64,000 nucleotides of DNA from Nocardia vulneris. GTDB taxonomy: Bacteria; Actinomycetota; Actinomycetes; Mycobacteriales; Mycobacteriaceae. The stretch is taken from contig NZ_BDCI01000024.1 of the NCBI RefSeq assembly GCF_001613425.1, positions 1 through 64,000 on the forward strand. The letters are read 5' to 3'. Below the pieces are notes generated by a model. That model did not search any database. It was not told the DNA's origin and saw nothing but the letters and a program-made list of their open reading frames with translations. The translations under genes were made by a program, and so were the position numbers. Below are positions 27,793-38,100 of this stretch, in pieces; the stretch's first letter is position 1; each line of letters opens with the position of its first letter.

Positions 27793-28281
27793 ATGACGGA
27801 ATGGCGCGCGCTGACCGACGAGGAGATCGTCGACCTGGCCACTCGGCTGCGGTCGGTGCAGTGGTCGTGGCGGCTGGCGGACGCGGCCGAACTGGCTGCG
27901 GAGTTCGGGTGGAAGGTGGTACTCGCCAAGCCCGAGTGGGCGATGCTCGATACCGGTTTCGGGATGGGCAGTGGCCGGATCGCGGGTTCGGACGGCGCGG
28001 CCGAGTACATCACGGCCAAGGTCGCCGGTCCCGCCGCCGACGACGCGGCGGGTCACGCACAGTCGCGCGATGCCTTCGCGCGGATGGGTGCCGCGCTGAC
28101 CGGTGCGCTCGGCGACCCGACCGACCGAAAGCCGGGAGCGTCGCCCGAGATACGTTGGGCCGGTGCGGAAACGACCGTGGTGCTGAAGGATGTCGAAACC
28201 GCGGTTCAGCTTTCGCTGATCGACAACGCCAAACTCGCGCTGCGCGATCAGGCTGTCGAACTCGAAGGGCAAGAGCTTTGA
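27793..28281 (+). CDS. DUF6301-like protein
   Basis: A 162-aa product beginning MTEWRALTDEEIVDLATRLR, with WSWRLADAAELAAEFGW and a later EIRWAGAETTVVL. It resembles a small Nocardia family that I recall as DUF6301; function unknown. The stop overlaps the TTG start of the next gene (TTGA), so the two are coupled. Its place between a toxin and immunity-like genes suggests a chaperone or immunity role, which is inference. Confidence 0.6.
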   Translation: MTEWRALTDEEIVDLATRLRSVQWSWRLADAAELAAEFGWKVVLAKPEWAMLDTGFGMGSGRIAGSDGAAEYITAKVAGPAADDAAGHAQSRDAFARMGAALTGALGDPTDRKPGASPEIRWAGAETTVVLKDVETAVQLSLIDNAKLALRDQAVELEGQEL

Positions 28282-28727
28282 CCGGGTGGGATGGGTTCGC
28301 GGCCGGGCTGGCCGAGGAATTGGCGGCGCTGCCGGAGGGCGCGATCGTGAAGGTCATCCAGTCCGGTTCGACCTCGGAGGTCCGTCCGTACGCTCAGTTT
28401 CTGCAAACCGCGGACAAGGTGTGGGCCGAGCTCGTCAGTGACAAATGGCTGGATTCCGCCGCGCAAGCAGGCGCGGCGGGCAATGACCTGATCGCGGGCG
28501 CGGGATGGCAGCTGCCCGATTTCCAGCACGGCGACAACTGGTGGATCGAGTTGCCGTGGCCGATCCGCACCGCCGACTACGCCCGGCTGGCGACGATGGT
28601 GGTGGTCGGACTGCGCGACGCACTGCATGTTCCGGAACCCACGGATCTGGTTTATCGGGCCTGGAACGAGAACACCGGCAACACCCCGTTGGAACTGCCC
28701 GCTCTGGGCCTGTCCCGCGCTGGATGA
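28278..28727 (+). CDS. TY-Chap-like putative T7SS chaperone
   Basis: A 149-aa product read from TTG 28278, which overlaps the previous stop and has GAAGGG upstream. The sequence (WDGFAAGLAEELAALPEGA, VRPYAQFLQ, GWQLPDFQHGDNWWIELPWP) resembles the TY-Chap domain found beside actinobacterial T7SS toxins. It is likely cytosolic and may hold a secreted partner or act as immunity factor. The assignment is from remembered family style. Confidence 0.55.
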   Translation: MTGWDGFAAGLAEELAALPEGAIVKVIQSGSTSEVRPYAQFLQTADKVWAELVSDKWLDSAAQAGAAGNDLIAGAGWQLPDFQHGDNWWIELPWPIRTADYARLATMVVVGLRDALHVPEPTDLVYRAWNENTGNTPLELPALGLSRAG

Positions 28728-28851
28728 GCCGTCGCGGCGGGTGCCGCGATATTCGCCGCTCGCCATCGTGCCCGCTGTGCCAGGATGAATTCGTGCGGCC
28801 GTCCCCGGGGTCGGCCGGTGTCCGTGTGCCAGACGAGGAGAGTTCCGCGAC

Positions 28852-30675
28852 GTGACCAGACCAGACGACGAGGCTCCGCAGGACAAGCCCCGCGCCGAAT
28901 CGGCTACGGATCGCGAGCAATCCGACGCGTCTTCGCCCGCGTCCCCGGTCCGGTCCGCGGAAACGTCGGCCGAGCAGGACGCCTTCATGCGCCGCTACTT
29001 GACGACGGTGATGCGTCGGGCGCCTGCGGAACCCACCCTGCCGGGCGCCGCCGCGGCGCCCTCGGCCGACGACGAAGCCGCTCGTGCGGAATTCATGCGC
29101 CAGTTCTTCGCCTCGCTGTCGTCCGAGTCGGACTCGGACTCGGACTCGGACGAAACCGTGGCCGAACTGCTCGGAGGCGCCGGTGTCGAACTGCTCGAAG
29201 GAGCCGGTGTCGAACTGCCGGACGGCGACGACCCCGATGTGGGTTTCACGCTGATGGGCGCGGCGCCACCGACCGAGGACGTCGCCGAACGGACCGGTGC
29301 GATCAGCCACCAGGTCGCCCGCGAGCTCGGCGCGGCCGGGCCGGAAGGCTGGGTCAGACTGGAGGCGACCTTCGCGATGGCGGTGGGGGCCGAGGTGGCA
29401 CTGGTCGTCTTCACCGACGCGGAGGGTCGGGTCGCGCGCGCTTTCCCGCCCGAGGACGTGCTCGCGCTCATCCGGGAACATCGGCATTTGTCGGCACAGC
29501 TCAGCGACGGCCCCTGGTGGCGGTATCTGCTCACCCTGACCAACACCGGTCAGGTCGAGGTCGATTACGACTACGGTGACGAGCCGTTCCCGGACGACCA
29601 GCTGTTCGCGCCGGAGATCTACCGCGCCGACCTCGAGGTGTATCCCCGTGCGGCGCTGCCGATTTGGCTCGCCGCGTATCTCGGCCACGGCGATCGCCAG
29701 TCCCGTACCCCGCTGGACGCGGCCGTGCAGGCGCGGGCGGATCGGGACACGGGCCGGCGCGGTGTGCTGTCCGAACACGACTTTCCGGCCTTCCCGCTGA
29801 TGGCCGCCCGCTGGGCCGTGATCGCCGCGGCGTTCGTCGCCGCCGGCTCCGAACTCGGTCCGCGGGTACTGCCCTCGATGAGCTGGTTCGAGGGCCTCAA
29901 GCGCAGCGGTTCCACGCTGTATTCACTGCCCGGCGGCCGGGCTGTCCTGTCCGGCGGCGTGTGGAACGCGCCCGCGCTGGCCCGGGCCTACAACGACCGC
30001 GAGCCGATGCCGCAGCTGTACGCGGGCGCCCCGGAGTGGATCGCCAACCCGGTGCTGAACGCTCGGGTGGCCGGTGGCCTGCTGTCGTTCTGCTACTGGT
30101 GGGAAGGCGGCAACTGGTATCGCGGGGAGTCGCCGATCGCGGACGAGCTGAGCGACGCGGTGCCCGGGATGTGGACCTCGGAAACCGTCGTCGACATCGT
30201 CTGCGGGGTGCTCGGCGACGAGGTGAGCGAACGGCAGCGCGCGGCCGCCGCGACCCTGGTGTCGGCCGCGGAGATCGGGGTCGTCACCCGCGCCACCCTG
30301 GTCGACGTATTCGGCGACGACGGCGCATTCGACGTGGACAGCGCCTTTTTCCAGCTCGCCATGGCCGGCGCGACGATGACGCTGCCCGAGCCGATGCCGC
30401 AGGAGGACGCGCTGGCCCGAGTGCGGCAGTTCGTCATCGACAGCGGTATGAACACCGCGCGCTATCCGCTGTCGGACCTGCGGGCGGAGCGGATCAGCGT
30501 CGGCTGGATGGTCTACGTGCCGACCAAACCCGACGAGATCGCGATCGGCCGGGCGATCTTCTATATCGCCGACGACGGTGTGCTCGAGCAATCCTCGTCG
30601 TCGGTGGCACCGTCGATCTATATCGCGGAGTTCGAGCAACGATTCCAACGACGGCACAGCGCGGTGGAGGCTTAG
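28852..30675 (+). CDS. Large immunity-like protein (DUF600/YezG-like and YrhB-like parts)
   Basis: A 607-aa acidic protein. The first 120 residues are low complexity with an Asp/Ser run. About residues 160-300 (LEATFAMAVGAEVALVVFTD, WWRYLLTLTNTG, VDYDYGDEPFPDDQLFAPEI) resemble YezG/DUF600-type immunity proteins. The last 100 residues (VRQFVIDSGMNTARYPLSDL, then VGWMVYVP, then RAIFYIADDGVLEQSSSSV) resemble a YrhB/Imm-type domain. It lies directly upstream of a YwqK-family antitoxin gene and between the two giants. It most likely neutralises part of their activity in the producer. Confidence 0.65.
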   Translation: MTRPDDEAPQDKPRAESATDREQSDASSPASPVRSAETSAEQDAFMRRYLTTVMRRAPAEPTLPGAAAAPSADDEAARAEFMRQFFASLSSESDSDSDSDETVAELLGGAGVELLEGAGVELPDGDDPDVGFTLMGAAPPTEDVAERTGAISHQVARELGAAGPEGWVRLEATFAMAVGAEVALVVFTDAEGRVARAFPPEDVLALIREHRHLSAQLSDGPWWRYLLTLTNTGQVEVDYDYGDEPFPDDQLFAPEIYRADLEVYPRAALPIWLAAYLGHGDRQSRTPLDAAVQARADRDTGRRGVLSEHDFPAFPLMAARWAVIAAAFVAAGSELGPRVLPSMSWFEGLKRSGSTLYSLPGGRAVLSGGVWNAPALARAYNDREPMPQLYAGAPEWIANPVLNARVAGGLLSFCYWWEGGNWYRGESPIADELSDAVPGMWTSETVVDIVCGVLGDEVSERQRAAAATLVSAAEIGVVTRATLVDVFGDDGAFDVDSAFFQLAMAGATMTLPEPMPQEDALARVRQFVIDSGMNTARYPLSDLRAERISVGWMVYVPTKPDEIAIGRAIFYIADDGVLEQSSSSVAPSIYIAEFEQRFQRRHSAVEA

Positions 30676-30677
30676 CG

Positions 30678-31055
30678 ATGACCGGCAACGAACCGATCGA
30701 CGTCGACGACCCCGACGCGGACATGTCCAATGAGTACAGCCAGATGTTCTACCGCGGGGAGCGCTACACCGGGGAGGCGGTGGAACGCGATGCCGCCGGG
30801 ACGATCATCGGACTGTGGACGTTTGTGGACGGATTCGAAGACGGCCCGAGTAAGAGCTGGTATTCCGACGGCGCGCCCAAGCACACCGGCATGGTCGTCA
30901 AGAATCGGCCGGTCGGGGAGTGGCGCGAATGGTATCCGGACGGCAGTCTGCGGGAGGTCAGCGTGTTCGACGGGCCGGGCAAGCTGATCTCGCGGCGGAA
31001 GTGGGACGACAAAGGAGAGCTGATCGACCAGATCCCGCGGCCTGGTCAGCGATGA
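30678..31055 (+). CDS. YwqK-family antitoxin (MORN-like repeats)
   Basis: A 125-aa product with repeated Y-x-G-E/W-Y-x-D-G units, for example KSWYSDGAPKHTGMVVKNRP and EWREWYPDGSLREVSVFDG. This is the MORN-like pattern of YwqK proteins. In Bacillus, ywqK is the immunity gene for the YwqJ deaminase toxin. A YwqJ-like HAE/CxxC domain is present in the 6509-aa protein that starts 1.1 kb downstream. GGTGGAGG precedes the ATG, and the gene is 2 nt from the previous stop. Confidence 0.78.
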   Translation: MTGNEPIDVDDPDADMSNEYSQMFYRGERYTGEAVERDAAGTIIGLWTFVDGFEDGPSKSWYSDGAPKHTGMVVKNRPVGEWREWYPDGSLREVSVFDGPGKLISRRKWDDKGELIDQIPRPGQR

Positions 31056-31246
31056 ATACGCAGGTCGCGGCCTTGTGCCCCTAAATTCTGGGGCTCTGTG
31101 CACCCCCCGTTTGGAGTAGTGGGTGAGTGTTGTTGGTGTTACCGTAGTTTGACTGATCGCCGCTGCGCACGTGAACGTCGCATGAACGGGCGAGCGGGTC
31201 GTGAACGGGGGCATATAGCCTCGGTCGGTACAGGAAGGGGTTCACG

Positions 31247-31600
31247 ATGGCCGATGAGAAATTCGAGGTCGATCCCGCCGCATTCCGCAGAGCCGCCGGA
31301 AAGACCCGTACCGTCGGCACGCGCGTCGCCAAGGTCTGGTCGAACCTGGAGACCGCTATCACCGGCAGGGGCGCGCCGTGGGGCGACGACAAGCTCGGAA
31401 AGCAGTTCACCGACGGTGCCGACGGCCAGCCGGGCTACAACGCATCGAAGAAGAACATGCACGACTTCGCCGTCGGGGAGGGCGGCAACGAGGGAATGGC
31501 GGGCACCTTCAGCGGCCTCGCCGATTCGCAAGCGAAGGTCGCCGACGATATCCAGGAAATATTGGAAGAACGCAACCGTCAGGGCTTCGAATACAAATGA
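31247..31600 (+). CDS. WXG100-like small T7SS protein, partner of the 6509-aa giant
   Basis: A 117-aa helical protein similar in layout to the one at 16854: the motif GRGAPWGDDKLGKQFTDG (Trp45) matches GRNPWG-type residues there, and both end near [DQ]GF. It starts at ATG 31247 after AGGAAGG. It is followed within 16 nt by a YbaB-like gene and then the giant. Probably exported as a complex with the giant's N-terminal domain. Confidence 0.8.
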   Translation: MADEKFEVDPAAFRRAAGKTRTVGTRVAKVWSNLETAITGRGAPWGDDKLGKQFTDGADGQPGYNASKKNMHDFAVGEGGNEGMAGTFSGLADSQAKVADDIQEILEERNRQGFEYK

Positions 31601-31616
31601 GTGAAGGTCGGTCGCT

Positions 31617-32132
31617 GTGACACATGATTTTTCGCGCGGAGATGTCGCGGGGCTCATGGACGAGGTGCAGTCGCAGCTTCGGAACATCGCGCAGCTGCAA
31701 CGCCAGCGCACCGCGCTCGTGGGCAAGGCCACGGTCCGGGGCGGCCGGGTCACCGTGTCGGTGAACGCCGACGGCGTGGTCATCGACGTCAAATTCGGCC
31801 GTAATGTGGAAGAACTCGAATACGCGGATCTGGCCCGTGCGGTACTGCAAGCCTCACAGGAGGCGGCGGCGGACGTGATGCGGCAGACGCAGGAGCTGAT
31901 GGCGCCCGTCCAGGAGGACCGCGCCCGGCTGCCCAAACTGTCCGACCTGGTCGAAGGCATGCCGGACGTGCGTTCGATGATGCCGACGATGGACCGGGCC
32001 CCGCAGTCCAAGCCGGACGCACCCGACCGTGCCGCTGCTGCGGCGGCCGATCAGGGCATGACGTTCGACAACGTGGAAACCGTCGAGCAGGTCATACCGA
32101 AGAAGCCGGGGGTCACCGATTCCGGTTGGTAA
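31617..32132 (+). CDS. YbaB/EbfC-like protein in a T7SS locus
   Basis: A 171-aa product from GTG 31617. The first 100 residues have the YbaB/EbfC layout: a long helix (MDEVQSQLRNIAQLQRQR), a beta region (RVTVSVNADGVVIDVKFG) and a second helix. The last 70 residues are acidic and proline-containing. T7SS loci often carry EspL/YbaB-like proteins as cytosolic helpers. Two more copies lie at 54919 and 55302. DNA binding, chaperoning or both are possible. Confidence 0.7.
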   Translation: MTHDFSRGDVAGLMDEVQSQLRNIAQLQRQRTALVGKATVRGGRVTVSVNADGVVIDVKFGRNVEELEYADLARAVLQASQEAAADVMRQTQELMAPVQEDRARLPKLSDLVEGMPDVRSMMPTMDRAPQSKPDAPDRAAAAAADQGMTFDNVETVEQVIPKKPGVTDSGW

Positions 32133-32149
32133 TCGGGTGGTGACCAGAT

Positions 32150-35100
32150 ATGGGCGATTTTTGGAGCGGCGTAGTCGATGTACTCGGATGGGTCGCCGGT
32201 AGCGATTGGCCGGACGGTTCCGAGACCGGCATGCGTGGCTTGGCCGATGATTGGCGCAATGCCGCCGAGGGCATCCGGGGTATCGAATCCGATGTCTTGG
32301 CCGCGAAGAGCGCTGCCCTGGCCGCGTACCCGCACGGCGTCGCCCGTGACGAAATCGGCGGCGTATTCCAGAAATTGCTCGACGGCACCGGCGCGACGAA
32401 AGAGCAGGAAAACCAAAATCTGAAAAAGATGGCGGAATTCTTCGACGGCATCGCCACATCCTGTGACAAGGTCGGCGACGAAATCGAGTACGCCAAATGG
32501 ATGATGGCCTCGTCGCTGGGCCTGCTCGCGCTGGAAATCGCTGCGGCGTGGCTGTTTCCGCCCACCGCCCCGGCCGTGGAAGCCGGGGCGATCATCGCCA
32601 CCAGGTTCGCCATCCGAATGATCGCGCAGCGGGTGATGGCCGCGATCACCAGAGCACTCGCCAAGATGGTCTCCTCCGCCTTCGCCAAGTGGTTGATGAA
32701 GCACGTCGCCATCGACCTGGCGCTCGGCACCATGCAGGACCTCGGCATCCAGCAGATGCAGGTCTGGCAGGGCAATCGTAAAGGAGGCGTCGACTGGGGG
32801 CAGGTCGGCATGACCGCCCTGTCCTCCGGCCTCGGCGCGGCGGCAGCGGGCCCGGTCGGCGACAAGCTCGGCAACATGCTGAGCGGGAAGATGAAGCCGT
32901 TCTTCGCGGGCGCGGTCACCGGAATGGCAGCCGGCACAGTGGGTGCCGTCGCCGGTGCGCTACCGCAGTTCGCCCTCGACGTCTACAAGAACGGCTGGGG
33001 CGCGGCGTTCAGCAACCTCGATCCACGGATGTTCACCGCGGGCGTCTCCAACGGTGCGATGTCGGGTGGCAACAAGGCGTTGGCGAACGGGTACTTCAGC
33101 TCGTCGCCGAAGTGGGGCGGCGGCGTGCGCGTCGATCCGGTCGGCGTGCCCCGCGTCGGCTCTCTCGGCACCCTCACCCCGACCGGCGTCGGAGCGGGGG
33201 CGAACTCGCCCGCGGTCCATCCATCCGGGGCAAATGGGTTGGGCAACAACGGTTCTGGTGCACAGACCGGCACGACGGGAAGCGGTACCGGAGCCGGTCG
33301 CACCGGCGACGGCGCGGGCACCGGGGGGAACAACAACAGCGGTAGAGCCGGTGACGGTTCCCGCAATACGAACAGCGGCACCGGCGACGGTTCGTCGTCG
33401 CGGACGTCCACGGGTGACGGATCGTCGTCGCGTACGTCGACCGGCGACGGATCGACGCAGACCTCCGGCGACGGCTCGAACCGGACGAACCCGAGTAGCG
33501 CCGAAACTGGTGCGCAACAACATGATCGGGGTGGATCCGAAAGTCGTGCCGCCGACGGCGGCCGTCATGAGGGCGCGTCGGAGAGCCGTGCGTCCGACGG
33601 TGGGCGCCACGAGGGCGGCTCGGAGAATCGGGCCGGAGCCGCGCCGGAGCAGGCGGGTAGTAGCGACCAAAGCCGAAGCGGCGCAACAGATCAGGGTGGC
33701 AGCGCACAAGATCGCGGTACCGCGGGTGAGACCGGGAACACCGGCGCGGGTGCCGATCGCAACGCGGGCTCGCAGCACACGGGGGTCGACTCCGGTGCGC
33801 CGGTGCAATCGGGACAGTCTGCGCCGCAACATAATCCGGTTACGACGGCGGATCCGGCTCGCACCGGCGGCGACGGATCGCAGCCGCGGGCCGGGGTGCC
33901 GGGTGAAGCGCGACCGCACACCGGCGCCGAACCGGTGCGCGGTGGCTCCGAGCCGGTGCGCGGTGGTGAGCAGGCGCGGACGCAATCAGGCGGCGAGACC
34001 AGGGCGACGGATCCGCGGGCTGGTTCGCCGGAGGCGCGTCCCGGTGCCGAACGGCCACGCGTTGATTCGCGTGCCTCGGTCGCGGATCCGAATGCTCGTG
34101 CGGGCACGCGTGATTCAACTCCGGGCATCCGCGCCGAGTCGAGCGGGGAAGAGGCGCCGCGCGCGAAGCAGCGCGTCACCAGCGAAGCGGGCGATAACGT
34201 CCAAGTCCGTTCGGACGCAGGTGATTCCGCGGTACGTCCGCCGACCGACGCGCCGCGCTCGGGCGAGGCGGCACCCCGCACGGGCGAGGCGACACCGCGT
34301 TCGGGCGAAGCGACACCGCGTTCGGGCGAAGCGCCCCGTTCCGGCGATACGTCGACGCGGCCCGAGACCGATGCGCCGCGTTCGGATGACACCACGACGC
34401 GGCCTGAGACCGACGCGCCCCGTTCGGATGACACCACGACGCGGCCCGAGACCGATGCGCCGCGTTCGGATGATCCTGCGACGCAACCGAATCGGCCGCG
34501 TGCCGGTGAGGAGTCGCGCGCGGGACGCGAGCCGGGCGAGTCCGGTGCGCGTCCGCGCGACGACAGCCCGACGTCGCGCGACGACGCGGATACGACCCAG
34601 CACCCCGATCGCGTGGACGGCCCCGACGACCGGCAGCACGGTGCGGACGATCTGCTCCTGGTTCCGCCGCTCGTGGGTCCGGACGGCGCGAACACTCCGC
34701 ACGGGCGGCACCCGACCGCCGATGCGCCCAACGACGGCTCGCCGCGACCTGACGGCGATACCGAGCCCGGTGACGCACCACGACCTCGTGGGGACGACGA
34801 TCTGCGCGGCAAGTGCGGTCTGCTCTCCGTAGTCGAGCTGATCCGCCGGTTCGGCGCCGAGAACTTCCGCCTGCCGAACCGTACGATCGGCCCGGACGGC
34901 ATGACCGCGGGCGAGTTGGTCGCGTCGGCGGGTGGCGCGCTGCGGGAGTTCCCGGGCGCGGATGCCATCGCGAACCGCCTGATGAGCCTCGGCGAGGGCG
35001 CGACCGCCCTGGTGGTCGACGTCTACAGCGGTCCATCGGACCGGCACGGCGTCGGCGCGCACGCCTACCTGATGGTGCACGAGAACGGCAAGATCACCAT

Positions 35101-38100
35101 CCGCGACGCCACCCTGACCGGCGAAGAGGGCGGCGCGCCGGTCCGTGACGTCGATCGTTCCCTGGCAATTCTCTTCAAAGGTGACGGGACACCGGTCGAT
35201 CCGGTGCCTGCGCATATCCGCGACGAGCTCATGTCGCACGGCGCGGACGAGGCCGAGCCAGTGCGCATCGGTGCGCGACCCGATGCGAACCAGTTCTATC
35301 GAGGTGCCGACAACAAGTGGCACCACCCGGAGGACGCGGACAATACCTGGCGTGACGAGGGCACGTTCCGACTGCGCGACAACACGGGCTGGATCGACGA
35401 TCACCTCAGCAAGCGAGGGTTCGCCTTCCTGGCCGACGAAGGACCCGCCAAGCCTTACGACGTGACCGATCCGGAACTACAGAAGCAGTTGGACGACGCG
35501 TCCACCGAGCGGAAGAACCTGCAGACCCAGCGCGACACGGTCGCCGACGATCTGGTCAAGAATCTCATTCCGGAGTTCTCGCAGTACGGGATCAAGGAGA
35601 TCCCGCAGCTGAAGGCCAGCGAACTCGACACGGTGATCAACCGGCTGACCGACAAGGTCATGACAGATCCCGGGCTGACCGACGACGCAAAGCTGGCAAA
35701 GCTCGAGAAGCTGAATGATCTGCAAAGTCAGGCCGAGAAGTACAACGAACTCGGCCCGAAGATGGTGAACGCCTCCAAGCTGCTCGGCGAGCTCGGTGCG
35801 AAGGCTTTCGGACTCGATCCGGTATTGCACCCGGATGCGGTGATCATCAGTCCTTTCAAGGGCGCGCGGGACGGCGCGGACATGGTCGACTACGCGATCC
35901 TGGTGCCGGGCCACGACGGCTCGGACGGCAACCCGCCGCGACCACCCAAATTGGTCGTGATCGAGGCCAAGGGTGTCGGTTCCGGGCTCGGCGGCGCGAA
36001 CACCGTGGACGGCAGGGCGCAGCAAGGCTCGCCGGAATACCTGCGGCGCACGCTGGCCATCGACCACAACTTGAAGACCATCCTGTCCGAGACGCCGGAG
36101 CAGTTGCGCGCTCGTGGCATCGATGTCGATTCGCCGGAGGGGCAAGCACTTCTGCGTGCCCGCGACGAACTGCTGAAGGCGCACCACGACGGCACTCTGG
36201 ACATCGAGTACCACAAGGCGCACGTCAACATCCACGGCAAGGTCAAGATCTCCGAGTTCGGCCTGGACCGCAACGGTGTGCCGGTGCGGATGGACAATAT
36301 CGGTGAGGTTCAATCCGATCACACTCCGCCGCAACAGAGTTCGCCCGACGGCACGCCCCCGGCCGGACCGCATCCCCGCGTCGACAACGATCCGGCCAAC
36401 CAGCTGGACGACCGCCGCGGCCGCTGCGGCGAAGACTCGCTGATCGACCTGCGCAACCGGCACGGCGACCATATCTGGTTGCCGGAGCGCACCATCGGCC
36501 CGGACGGTATGACCGCCAGGGAACTGGAGGCGCTGGCCGGCGGCGAGTTGCGTCCCGTCGATACGCACGAGCAGATCCGGCAGCAGCTCATCGCCCTGGG
36601 CGAGGGTTCCTCGGCCTTGGTCGTCGACACCTACGCGGGGCGGGACGAGCACGGGGTCGGCGCGCACGCCTACGAGCTGATCAACGTCGGCGGCGACAAC
36701 ATCATCGTTCGCGATATCGGTGCGGGACTGGACAATCACAGCTTCCCGCCGCGCACGCCGGGGGAGGTGCGCAATATCCGCGCTATTCTCCTGGCCGGGC
36801 ACGAGGGACGGCCGGAACATCCGATCAGCGATGCCGACCGCCGCCGGATTCTCGATCAGGAGGCGGGCGCGCACGATCCGGCCCGGGTCGGTCAGCCGTT
36901 CGACGGCAGGCAGCACAACGGCACCGGCAGCCCACGCCACGAGCTCTCCGACACCTCACCACCCGCCGATCTCGACGGCACCGACACAGACGCTCCGCGC
37001 CGAGACACGGACCTGCCCGAAGTCGAGATGATCGGCGAGCCCGGCCCCGGTGTGACACCGGAGATGCTGGACGCCGCGCGCCGTTCGGTCGCCGAAACCG
37101 GTGAGCCCCTGGTGCTTTTCGGCAGCCGCCAAACCGGAATCTCGGAAAAGACCGGCGAACCGTTCCGCGCAGACAGCGATCTCGACCTTGCCGCGACCAC
37201 GGCTGAAGGGCTGATGCGGCTCGCCGACCTGCACGAGGGCGAGAGCCCCATCCCGGGCGTCAAAGACGTAGCCGGAATCTTCTCCGAGGAAGTAGCCCGC
37301 GAAAAGGGCTACCTGGTAATCAAACCGGTAGCCGCCGACGCCCCCGAAACCCGCACCACCCCAACGCAAGAAGGCGCGCCCCCCACCAACCGCGCCCCCG
37401 CGGACACCACCGACGCCAGCCCCCGCCCCGCCGAGGAAACCCCCGAACCGGCCACCCGCCCCGCGGACGAAACAAACCGCACTGATGACGGCGCGCAACG
37501 CGAGCCGGATGCCAATGCCGATGCGGGCCCGCTGCACGACGATCACCTGTCCGACGAAACTCGGCCGCTGCCTTCGTCGTTCATCGTGCCGGACAACGGC
37601 GCGCCGATGCCGGGGCCGGAAGTCGACAGTCATCCACTGGGCACCCTCGACGAGTCGACGGTGACGCGCGATGCGGGCACCGATCTCATCACCCACGTCG
37701 ACGGCGTGCCGATCGATGACTACGTGCGCGCCCTCGGCGCGGAGCGCGCGGACGTGTACCGGCAGGCCGCGGCGGACAAGGTGTTGTCGCGAAACGCGCA
37801 GGGCGCGTGCATGTCCGTGGGCATCGATCGAGAGACCGGACGCGTTTACGAAGCCGCGAACGGCAAGCGCTCCGACATCATCGCCGACGCGGACGCACAC
37901 CCGACGCTCAAAGAGAACCTCCGTCTCATGGAGGAAAACGGTCCGTATAGTCACGACGAAGACCCGAATGTGCCGAAGACGGAACCGCATCCGCACCCCG
38001 ACGCGCCGCTGGGCCACGCCGAGGTCAAGGCCACCAACCAGATGCTGTGGGACCGCCGGGCCGCCGGGCTGGCCGACGACCACGCCGCGCTGGCCGCGCT

